A stretch of 64,000 nucleotides of DNA from Sphaerisporangium cinnabarinum (GTDB lineage Bacteria; Actinomycetota; Actinomycetes; Actinomycetales; Cellulomonadaceae). Both the position numbers and the translations under genes were made by a program. The stretch covers positions 1 through 64,000 of the forward strand of contig QAPD01000033.1 in NCBI GenBank assembly GCA_003052455.1, read 5' to 3'. This document shows positions 51,590 to 58,997 of this stretch, in pieces (position 1 is the first letter of the stretch; the number at the start of each line of letters is the position of its first letter). The notes under the pieces were generated by a model. That model was not told the DNA's origin and made no database searches. It saw only the letters and a program-made list of their open reading frames with translations.

Positions 51590-52506
51590 CCCTTGATGCC
51601 GGACGAGGTGACGCCCTCGACGAAGAAGCGCTGGGCCACGAGGTACGAGGCGAAGATCGGAACGAACGAGATGGTGGCGCCCGCGAGCACCATGTTGAGC
51701 GGCACGTCCTGCTGCTGGAGCGAGGCGATGCCGACGGTCAGCGTCCAGTGGTCGGTGCCCTGGCCGATGATGAGCGGCCACAGGAAGTCGTTCCAGTGCC
51801 ACAGGAAGACGAACGTGCCGAGCGTCGCGAGGATCGGCTTGCACAGCGGCAGCACGATGCGCAGGAAGATGCGCCACTCCGAGGCGCCGTCGAGCTTCGC
51901 GGCCTCGAACAGCTCGTCGGGCAGGTCGAGGATGAACTGCCGCATGAGGAACACGGCCTGCGCGTTCGCGAGCGTCGGCAGGATCAGGCCCCAGTACGTG
52001 TCGAGCCCGCCCGCCTGCGCGATGAGGATGAACGTCGGGATGAGCGTCACGTGGTACGGGACCATGACCATCGCGAGGAACGACCAGAACATCGCCTCGC
52101 GCCCGGGGAACTTCTTCTTCGCGAACGCGTACCCAGCCATCGACGCGAGCAGCAGCACCGCGACGACGGACACGACGGAGTACACGAGCGTGTTGACGAG
52201 CCAGGTGCCGATGTTGCCCGCGCCGAGCACGCGGCCGTAGGCCTCGGTCGTGAGGTTCGTCGGCAGGAGCGACGCGGGGAAGTCGATCGCGGCGGCCGGC
52301 TTCAGCGACAGCACGACCATCGCGTAGAACGGGAAGATCGTCACGACGGCGGCGAGCGAGAGCACGGCGTAGCGCAGCACCTTGCCGCGCAGCGACAGGT
52401 CGCTCGCGCCCTTGCGGCCGCGCCGGCGGCGGGTCGCGGTGGGGCGCACGGGCATCGCGGCGCCCTCAAGCACCCGCCCGGTGGTGGTGGGGTCGACGGC
52501 GGTCAC
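51586..52506 (-). CDS. Sugar ABC transporter permease (MalG type)
   Basis: The 306-residue membrane protein has six predicted segments and the EAA motif Glu-Leu-Phe-Glu-Ala-Ala-Lys-Leu-Asp-Gly-Ala. The GTG start overlaps the stop of the partner permease (GTGA). It belongs to a CUT1-type importer whose ligand is unknown. Confidence 0.92.
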   Translation of the reverse strand: MTAVDPTTTGRVLEGAAMPVRPTATRRRRGRKGASDLSLRGKVLRYAVLSLAAVVTIFPFYAMVVLSLKPAAAIDFPASLLPTNLTTEAYGRVLGAGNIGTWLVNTLVYSVVSVVAVLLLASMAGYAFAKKKFPGREAMFWSFLAMVMVPYHVTLIPTFILIAQAGGLDTYWGLILPTLANAQAVFLMRQFILDLPDELFEAAKLDGASEWRIFLRIVLPLCKPILATLGTFVFLWHWNDFLWPLIIGQGTDHWTLTVGIASLQQQDVPLNMVLAGATISFVPIFASYLVAQRFFVEGVTSSGIKG

Positions 52507-53456
52507 TTGTCCCTCCCGATGGCGTAGCGCTGGATCAGGGCGACGACCAGCGTGACGACGAACAGCGCGACGCCGAGCGCGCTCGCGTAGCCGAGGTCGA
52601 AGTACTTGAAGCCCTGGTCGTAGATGTAGAAGACGAGGTTGTAGCTCGCCCGGGCGGGGCCGCCCGCCGTCATGACGTAGACGAGGTCGAAGATCTGGAA
52701 CGACGCCGTCGTCTCGATGACGGCGAGGAAGAACAGGGTCGGCTTGAGCTGCGGCGCGATGATGAACCAGAACCGCTTCCACGGCCCGGCGCCGTCGATC
52801 GCGGCGGCCTCCTCGAGCTCGCGCGGCAGGTCCTGCATGCGCGCGAGGAGGATGAGCATCCCGTAGCCGAAGCGCGACCAGATCGCGACCATCGCGAGCG
52901 CGGGCAGCACGAGCAGCGTGTCGCCCAGCCAGGAGTCGGTCGAGAACCCGAGCGCGCCCATGAGCTTCGACCACGGGCCGTTCGTGGAGAACACCCACGT
53001 GAACACGGTCGCGGCGAGCACGAGGCTCGTGACGACGGGCAGGAAGAACACCGAGCGGTAGAAGCCGGAGCCGCGGAACGAGCGGCGCACCATGAGCGCC
53101 ATGAACGTCGAGATCGCGAGCGACACGGGGACGATGAGCACGCTCAGCACGACCGTGACGCGCAGCGCCGACCAGAAGATCGGGTCGTCGACCATGCGCC
53201 GGAAGTTCTCGACGCCCGTCCACTCGGCACCGACGCCGATGGTGTAGTCGAAGAAGCTCAGCGCGACGCCGGCGATCGCCGGGCCGAAGCGGAACAGCAG
53301 GAACAGCAGGAACGCGGGGAGGGCGAACAGCAGGCCGATCCTCGCCTCTCGGCGCTCCAGGACGCGGCGGGTCGTGCCGCGCGGGGGCTTCGGCGCCGGG
53401 CGCCGGTCGGCCCCGTCGGCGGTCAGCCCGTCCGAGGTGGGGGCGGTCGCGGTCAT
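52503..53456 (-). CDS. Sugar ABC transporter permease (MalF type)
   Basis: The 317-residue membrane protein has an Arg-rich N-terminus, six membrane segments and the EAA loop Glu-Leu-Glu-Glu-Ala-Ala-Ala-Ile-Asp-Gly-Ala. An AGAGGAG site precedes the ATG. It follows the binding-protein gene after a 73-bp gap containing a strong hairpin. Confidence 0.92.
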   Translation of the reverse strand: MTATAPTSDGLTADGADRRPAPKPPRGTTRRVLERREARIGLLFALPAFLLFLLFRFGPAIAGVALSFFDYTIGVGAEWTGVENFRRMVDDPIFWSALRVTVVLSVLIVPVSLAISTFMALMVRRSFRGSGFYRSVFFLPVVTSLVLAATVFTWVFSTNGPWSKLMGALGFSTDSWLGDTLLVLPALAMVAIWSRFGYGMLILLARMQDLPRELEEAAAIDGAGPWKRFWFIIAPQLKPTLFFLAVIETTASFQIFDLVYVMTAGGPARASYNLVFYIYDQGFKYFDLGYASALGVALFVVTLVVALIQRYAIGRDK

Positions 53457-53482
53457 GGGTTCTCCTCTCGTACCGCGAGGTA

Positions 53483-53523
53483 CCGCGGCGCGGGCAGCAG
53501 GGGGACGGCTGCCCGCGCCGCGG
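53483..53523 (-). terminator. Hairpin between binding-protein and permease genes
   Basis: A perfect 16-bp stem (53483-53498 with 53508-53523) and 9-base loop begin seven bases after the binding-protein stop. It probably attenuates transcription into the permease genes or stabilises the binding-protein message. Confidence 0.8.
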
Positions 53524-53529
53524 CGTCGG

Positions 53530-54804
53530 TCAGCCGAGCAGCGGGTTCGCCGCCGCGGCCGCGTCCTTCAGGGCCTGCTCCGGCGTCTTCTCGCCGATGA
53601 GCGCGGCCTGGAGCTCCGGGGCGAGCACGCCCATGACCTCACGGGACTTCTCGTTGACCTCGCCGGCCGTCGTGTACTGGAGCGTCTCCTCGAGCGCGGA
53701 CAGCACCGCGTCGTCGGCGTAGAGGCCCGACTCGCTCTCGTACGGCGAGAACCAGCCGGCGGCCTTGGCGTACTCGGCGCTCACCTCGGGCGAGGTCGCG
53801 AACGCGGCCCACTTGCCCGCGGCGTCGAGGCTGTCGGCCGTCTTGAGCACGGACAGCGAGCCGACGGTGCCGAACGCGACCGCCTCGGCCTCCTTGAGCG
53901 GCGGGAGCACGACGACGTTCTCCTCGCCCCAGAAGCCCGCGACGTCGGCCGGGCCCTGCTGCCAGGTGCACGCGATCTTGCCCTTGGCGGTGTTCGTCTG
54001 CTCGAACGCGGGGATGGTCGTCAGCAGGTCCTTCTCGATGTACCCGCCCTCGGCGAGGTCGACCGCGAACTGCAGCGCCTCGACGCCCTCGGGGGAGTCG
54101 AACGCGACCGACGAGCCGTCCTCGGAGAAGACGGACCCGCCCGCCTGCCACAGCAGCGGGTAGAAGGACTCGTTGAGCGTCGCGTCGACCGAGCCCCAGT
54201 AGTTGGTGACGTCGTAGCCGGCGGCCTGGAACGTCGGCGCGAGCGCCATGAGGTCGTCCCACGTCTCGGGGTAGTTGCCCGCCTCGCCGACGGCCTCGAA
54301 CGCCGCGGCGTTGCACACGAGCGGCTTGCTGTTCATGATCAGCGGCGAGCCGAGCATCGCGCCGTCGACCGTGACGGCCTTCGACGCGTTCTCGCGCAGG
54401 TCGCCCACCTGGTCCGTGACGTAGTTGTCCACCGCGGCGAGGGACTTGCCGTACTTCGGGATCTGGTCCGGGATGAGGTAGACGACGTCGGGGCCCTTGT
54501 TGCCCGCGATCGCGGTCGCGAGCGTCTCGTCGCGGCCGGCCCACGGGTAGATCTCGACCTTGACGTCGACGTCGGGGTTCTCCTCCTGGAACGCGGCGAC
54601 CTGCTCGTCCCAGAAGGCCTTGTGGGCGGCCTCGTCGGCGATGACGGGGTAGGTCCACATGGTGACGGAGCCGGACGCGGCACCGTCCTCGGGCGTGGGG
54701 GTGGAGCTGCCGGCACCGGCACCGCCGGCGCAGGCGCTCAGCGCGCCGAGCGTGCCGACCGCGAGCGCGGCGGTCCAGAGGCGCTTCGTCGTGCGCAGGG
54801 TCAT
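53530..54804 (-). CDS. Sugar ABC transporter substrate-binding lipoprotein
   Basis: The 424-residue protein has a lipobox ending Ala-Leu-Ser-Ala-Cys near residue 25, a Gly/Ala/Ser/Thr/Pro linker, and a family 1 binding-protein fold with Val-Thr-Met-Trp-Thr-Tyr-Pro and Asp-Val-Val-Tyr-Leu-Ile-Pro-Asp. An AAGGAG site precedes the ATG. The ligand is unknown; genes around it suggest a product of the beta-helix proteins. No ATPase gene is in the operon. Confidence 0.9.
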   Translation of the reverse strand: MTLRTTKRLWTAALAVGTLGALSACAGGAGAGSSTPTPEDGAASGSVTMWTYPVIADEAAHKAFWDEQVAAFQEENPDVDVKVEIYPWAGRDETLATAIAGNKGPDVVYLIPDQIPKYGKSLAAVDNYVTDQVGDLRENASKAVTVDGAMLGSPLIMNSKPLVCNAAAFEAVGEAGNYPETWDDLMALAPTFQAAGYDVTNYWGSVDATLNESFYPLLWQAGGSVFSEDGSSVAFDSPEGVEALQFAVDLAEGGYIEKDLLTTIPAFEQTNTAKGKIACTWQQGPADVAGFWGEENVVVLPPLKEAEAVAFGTVGSLSVLKTADSLDAAGKWAAFATSPEVSAEYAKAAGWFSPYESESGLYADDAVLSALEETLQYTTAGEVNEKSREVMGVLAPELQAALIGEKTPEQALKDAAAAANPLLG

Positions 54805-54906
54805 CGACGTGTCTCCTTGGTGAGGTCCCGCCCGGGTGGGCGGGTGGGGGTGGGGGTGCTGCTGGGCGGTTGGTGCTGTGGTGGTGCGGTCGTCGGGCCC
54901 GGCGCG

Positions 54907-56316
54907 TCAGCGCGCCGGGACGTCGACGACGGTGCGCCGGTGGCGCGACTCCTCGGCCGCGAACACGGCGAGGTGGCTCTGCAAGGACTCGACGGCGCCC
55001 GACCGGACGTGGCTCGGGTCCCCCGTCGCGACGGCGCGCACGAACGCGTCCATCACCCCCGAGTCGCCGCCGCCGTGGTCGTCGGCGGCGTTCGTGGCGC
55101 CGTGGTGGCCGCCGTCGTGCACGGTGACGCTGCCGTCGCGGAAGTCGGTCACGCGGACCTTCTCCCCGTCGCCGTCGAGGCACCCGTGGGTGCCGAAGAT
55201 CTGGGTCTTGCGGTGGTCCTGCTCGGAGAACGCGGTCATGGTGAACGTCGCCGCGCCGCCGCCCTCGAGCTCCATGGCGACGACCTGGTGGTCGACGACG
55301 TCGTTGTCCGAGGCGTAGACGCACCGGCCGTAGTCGCCGGTGCGCAGGGCCTCGACGACGCCCGCCTCGTCGGTCGCGTCCGTGATGACGGAGACGGGCC
55401 AGATCGGGCCCTTCTCGCGCAGCGTGGTCAGGTAGAGGCGGGGCGCCGAGTACGGGCACGTGGGCTCGAGCGGGCAGTCCAGGCAGCGGTCCGCCGCGCC
55501 CGCGGGCCGCTCCTCGGGCCGGAAGTGCTTCAGGGAGCCGAAGCTCGCGACCGTCGCGATCCGCTTGCCCGTGACGTAGCGGATCCAGTCGAGGTCGTGG
55601 CTCGACTTCGCGAGGAGCATCGGGCTCGACGTCTTCTCCGAGCGCCACGGGCCGCGCACGTAGGAGTGGGCGTCGTGCCACCAGCCGACGGGCTCGAGGT
55701 GCTGGACGTTGACGATCTCGCCCAGGACGCCGGAGTCGACGACGGACTTCACGAGGTCCGTGTACGGCATGTAGCGCATCACGTGGCAGACGCCGAAGAG
55801 CACGCCCGACGCCTCGACCGCGTCGACGACGTCCCGGCACTCCTCCGGGCTCGGCGCGAGCGGCTTCTCGACGAGGATCGCGTACCCCTGCGGCGCGAGC
55901 GCGACGACGGGGTCGCGGTGCTCGCGGTCCTGCGTCGCGACGATCACCATGTCCGCGAGCCGGCCCGTGCCCCCTGCGGCCCGGTCGGCGTCGCCCGCGG
56001 CGACGAGGTCGCGCCAGGTCGCGAACTCCGCGACCTGCGGCCGCGCGGCACCCGGGTCGACGGCGCGCCCGGCACCCGGGGCGGCGGCGGGAACGGCAGC
56101 CGGGTCGACGGCGAGCGCGGCACCCGGGTCGGCGGGGACGTCGGCCTGGGCCGCGACGGCCTGGTCGACGACGAGCCCGCGCTGGTGCGCCCGAGGGTCG
56201 GCGACCGCGACCAGACGGGCGCGCTCCGGGTGCTCGGCGATCCAGCGCGCGTACGTCTGTCCGCGGTTCCCGGCGCCGACGAGGGCGACGGTGACAGGCT
56301 GGGGGGTGGGGGTCAC
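54907..56316 (-). CDS. Gfo/Idh/MocA-family oxidoreductase
   Basis: The 469-residue protein has the Rossmann motif Val-Gly-Ala-Gly-Asn-Arg-Gly at residues 14-20, the Glu-Lys-Pro-Leu motif, and a C-terminal substrate domain. A Cys-x-x-Cys-Pro ... Cys-Pro cluster (Arg-Cys-Leu-Asp-Cys-Pro) lies near residue 275. Residues about 53-93 are an Ala/Pro/Val/Asp/Gly run encoded by imperfect tandem repeats (56049-56140), an insertion in the nucleotide-binding half. Members oxidise or reduce sugars and inositols with NAD(P). The GTG at 56316 follows AAGGA. It is the first gene of the seven-gene operon, behind a promoter with a GntR-type operator. Confidence 0.87.
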   Translation of the reverse strand: MTPTPQPVTVALVGAGNRGQTYARWIAEHPERARLVAVADPRAHQRGLVVDQAVAAQADVPADPGAALAVDPAAVPAAAPGAGRAVDPGAARPQVAEFATWRDLVAAGDADRAAGGTGRLADMVIVATQDREHRDPVVALAPQGYAILVEKPLAPSPEECRDVVDAVEASGVLFGVCHVMRYMPYTDLVKSVVDSGVLGEIVNVQHLEPVGWWHDAHSYVRGPWRSEKTSSPMLLAKSSHDLDWIRYVTGKRIATVASFGSLKHFRPEERPAGAADRCLDCPLEPTCPYSAPRLYLTTLREKGPIWPVSVITDATDEAGVVEALRTGDYGRCVYASDNDVVDHQVVAMELEGGGAATFTMTAFSEQDHRKTQIFGTHGCLDGDGEKVRVTDFRDGSVTVHDGGHHGATNAADDHGGGDSGVMDAFVRAVATGDPSHVRSGAVESLQSHLAVFAAEESRHRRTVVDVPAR

Positions 56317-56350
56317 GTGTGCGGTCCTTGCTCCGTTGCGATGGTCCTGC

Positions 56351-56371
56351 GGGGCGGGGGTCTCCCGCCCC
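56351..56371 (-). promoter_or_regulatory. Leader hairpin of the Gfo/Idh operon
   Basis: An 8-bp G+C stem (56351-56358 with 56364-56371) and 5-base loop lie in the roughly 94-nt untranslated leader. A 7-bp pair GGCAGGC (56373-56379) and GCCTGCC (56404-56410) brackets the operator. Confidence 0.4.
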
Positions 56372-56391
56372 TGGCAGGCCTCGTTTGCTAT

Positions 56392-56445
56392 TTGCTATAG
56401 CAAGCCTGCCATGCCGATGTTACGCCAGATCGGCGCTCGTGTTAA
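56392..56445 (-). promoter_or_regulatory. Promoter and GntR-type operator of the seven-gene operon
   Basis: On the minus strand a -35 TTAACA (56440-56445) and -10 TAACAT (56417-56422) have a 17-bp spacer. The predicted start is near 56410. The perfect palindrome TTGCTATAGCAA lies at 56392-56403, about +7 to +18, where a bound repressor would block transcription. A further half-site TTTGCTA is at 56384-56390. Confidence 0.75.
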
Positions 56446-56521
56446 CTCGCGCACGACGCGATGCGGAGTTGTGACCTTTCGCGTCGCGGCTGCGGCACCG
56501 GCGCGGTGGTCGACGTGGGTC

Positions 56522-56622
56522 GGGGCCGGGGGTGGTGAGTGCGGGTCTACCATCCGCGCGGCTCGTTCCTCGCGGCGCTCCCGCCAGGCCCGCCACGACC
56601 CGCACTCACCACCCCCGGCCCC
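56522..56622. repeat. Perfect 25-bp inverted repeat with 51-nt interior
   Basis: The arms 56522-56546 and 56598-56622 are exact reverse complements, extendable by one pair. The interior is long for a terminator. It lies after the stop of the first beta-helix gene and upstream of the operon promoter, so it may end the beta-helix transcript; the rest of the 378-bp gap shows no coding frame. Confidence 0.8.
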
Positions 56623-56694
56623 TTCGTCGTCTCGCCTCGTGCGGTGCTCACCGCGCCGGGTCGCGCCCGGTGCGGAGAGCGGCACGAGGGCTCG

Positions 56695-58914
56695 TCAGAC
56701 GACGAGGTTGCCCGTCGTGACGACGCGGTCGCCGTCGTCGGGGAACGCCGTGCGGGTGACGCCCTGCTCGACGTTGCCGCTGTGCAGGACGTACGAGTCG
56801 CCGCCCAGGGCGGACGGTGCGAGCGCCAGGGTCCCGCCCGCGAAGGTCGAGCCCGTGGCGGACCAGTTGTTGATACCGGCGTCGAGGATCACGTGCCCAG
56901 TGTCGCCCGACGGCGCGGTGCTCCGGACGCCGTCGAGCGCCCAGGTGACCGGCTTGTCCGCCTTCGCCCGGCGCAGGAAGCTCCCGCCCGCGGGCTTGCC
57001 CTCGAGCCGCGCGCCGCCGTCGAGCCGGACGGTCTGCTCGGCCGCGCCCGCCGCGACGACCGCGACGTTGCGCACGACGCCGCCGCGCACCGTGAGGTCG
57101 CCGCTCGCCGTCACCGTCCCCTCGCCCTCGGCCGCCTCGAGCGTGCACGTGTCCAGCACGACGGCGCCCTTCCCGGCGAACGACGCGTTCTTCAGCCCGT
57201 CGAGGGTCGTGCGCACGAGGTGCACCGGGTTCGTGACGTTCGCCTGGGTGATCGCGGTGTCCGGCAGGACCGCGAAGCGCGACCCCTCGATGACGTTGGG
57301 CCGCTTCGACAGCGCCGACGCCTGGGAGATGATCAGGGTGTCGTCGGCCTGGCAGCCGCGGAGCTGCACGCCGTCGGCGTTGACCCACAGCATCCCCGAG
57401 CCCGCGAGGCCGTCCTTGCGGATGACCTGCACGTCCTCGAGCGTGAGGTCGGTGACCTTGACGCGTGCGACGAACCACGAGCACACGTGCCGCGTCACCG
57501 TGATGCGCTTGGCCGCGCCGCCCCAGGCCGCGCCCGAGTTGGCGAACGTCATGAGACCCGAGTTCCCCACGTACGTGAGGTCGTGCTCGTACTGGCCGTG
57601 CGTGACGAACGGGCCCTGATCGTCGCCGTCGCCGTGGCAGTTCTCCACGAGCCCGTACGACGACGCGGTCCAGTCGTTGAGGTGCCGCGCGTTGGTCGTG
57701 TGGCAGTCGACGACGTGCCCGTAGTTGCAGTAGATCTGCTGCGTCAGGTAGCCCGCGCCGCCCCACGTGACCGACGCCGGGTTGGTCAGCGAGCAGCCCG
57801 CCGTGCGGAAGAACGTGCTCCAGCGGCGCATGACGAGCGGCCAGAACGTCGCGACGCCGTGCACGTTCTCCACGTCGCAGCGCACCGCGTACTCGTAGGC
57901 GATCGGGTGCGAGCCGGTGTACTGGTCGCCGTCGGGCCGGCCGCGGAACGCGAGGTTGCGCACGTGCACCTGCTCGACCGGCTCGACGCGCGTCCACGTG
58001 AGCGTGCGGCCCTTCGCGAGCGACCAGCCCGCCTTGTAGTTGACGCGCACGTGGGTGGCGTCGACGATCTGCGTGATCTGGACGAGGCGCTGGAGCTCGC
58101 GCTCCCACCGGCCGGCCAGCGCGTTGACCTCGACCGCGTACCACTGGCCCACCTCGAACTGCGACGAGTCCGCGACCTCGTAGTCGTCGCGCAGCTCCGG
58201 CATCGTCGCCGTCAGGGTGTTCTTCCGGACGTCGTCCGTGACCTTCCCACGGAAGAACAGCACGGCCGCGAACGGGTCGTCCTGCCCGGCGTCCTCGATG
58301 CCCTCGGTCGTCATGAGGTGGTTGCCGAAGTCGAGCTCGAGGTTCGAGCGCGTGAACGTGTGGCGTCGCGTGAAGTTGAGGTCCGTGTGCGCCTCGACGC
58401 GCGTGACGCTCGGGTCGTGCACGAGGGCGTCGAGGGCGTCGTCGGCGGGGGTGTCGGGCCCGAAGAGGCCGAACCAGCGGAAGTCCGCGGTGCCGGTGTG
58501 CAGGGTGTGCCAGCGGCCCTTGGCTCCCGCGTCCTGCGGGGCGAGGACGGTGCCACCGTTGGCGGCGGCGGTGGACCTCGCGTCGTACCGCAGGAGCCGG
58601 GCGGCGCCGTCGCCGGCGGTCGCGTGGCCGAGGAGCTGGGCGACGGTGCCGTCGTCGAGCTTCTTGGCCTTCCAGCCGGTGAGCTGGGCGACGGTGGTGG
58701 CGACGAGGACCTCGTCGTCGGGCTTGTCGTCCTTCTTCGCCGTGAGCGGTGCGCCGGGGAGGGGCGCCGCGTGGGCGCTGCCGCTGCCGAGCGCGACGGC
58801 GCCCGCGGCGAGGGAGGCGATGCCGGCGACGCGCAGCAGGTTGCGCCGCGAGGGCGCCTGGGCGGCCTCGCCCGGCGCGGCCGTCGTCGGCTCGGTCGTG
58901 GTCTCGAGGGTCAT
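56695..58914 (-). CDS. Tat-exported right-handed parallel beta-helix protein, copy 1
   Basis: The 739-residue protein has a Tat signal (Ser-Arg-Arg-Asn-Leu-Leu-Arg-Val-Ala-Gly, then an Ala-rich stretch ending Ala-His-Ala near residue 50). A short N-terminal module with Gln-Leu-Thr-Gly-Trp-Lys-Ala-Lys-Lys-Leu-Asp-Asp-Gly follows. Beyond it the Val/Thr/Asn-rich strand repeats, Asn-Ser-Gly and Asp-Gly turns and Cys-stacking residues (about 300-620) are typical of pectate-lyase-like or tailspike-like beta-helices. It is probably a lyase or hydrolase of an acidic glycan, but no known family signature is clear. It is closely similar to the next gene along its length. An AAAGGA site precedes the ATG. 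Confidence 0.8.
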   Translation of the reverse strand: MTLETTTEPTTAAPGEAAQAPSRRNLLRVAGIASLAAGAVALGSGSAHAAPLPGAPLTAKKDDKPDDEVLVATTVAQLTGWKAKKLDDGTVAQLLGHATAGDGAARLLRYDARSTAAANGGTVLAPQDAGAKGRWHTLHTGTADFRWFGLFGPDTPADDALDALVHDPSVTRVEAHTDLNFTRRHTFTRSNLELDFGNHLMTTEGIEDAGQDDPFAAVLFFRGKVTDDVRKNTLTATMPELRDDYEVADSSQFEVGQWYAVEVNALAGRWERELQRLVQITQIVDATHVRVNYKAGWSLAKGRTLTWTRVEPVEQVHVRNLAFRGRPDGDQYTGSHPIAYEYAVRCDVENVHGVATFWPLVMRRWSTFFRTAGCSLTNPASVTWGGAGYLTQQIYCNYGHVVDCHTTNARHLNDWTASSYGLVENCHGDGDDQGPFVTHGQYEHDLTYVGNSGLMTFANSGAAWGGAAKRITVTRHVCSWFVARVKVTDLTLEDVQVIRKDGLAGSGMLWVNADGVQLRGCQADDTLIISQASALSKRPNVIEGSRFAVLPDTAITQANVTNPVHLVRTTLDGLKNASFAGKGAVVLDTCTLEAAEGEGTVTASGDLTVRGGVVRNVAVVAAGAAEQTVRLDGGARLEGKPAGGSFLRRAKADKPVTWALDGVRSTAPSGDTGHVILDAGINNWSATGSTFAGGTLALAPSALGGDSYVLHSGNVEQGVTRTAFPDDGDRVVTTGNLVV

Positions 58915-58997
58915 GGGGTGTCCTTTCGTCGGCCCGGCGCGACGGCGCGGGTGTCGGTGGGGAGGGGGATCAGGTGCCCGGGCGTCGCCCGAGCGGG

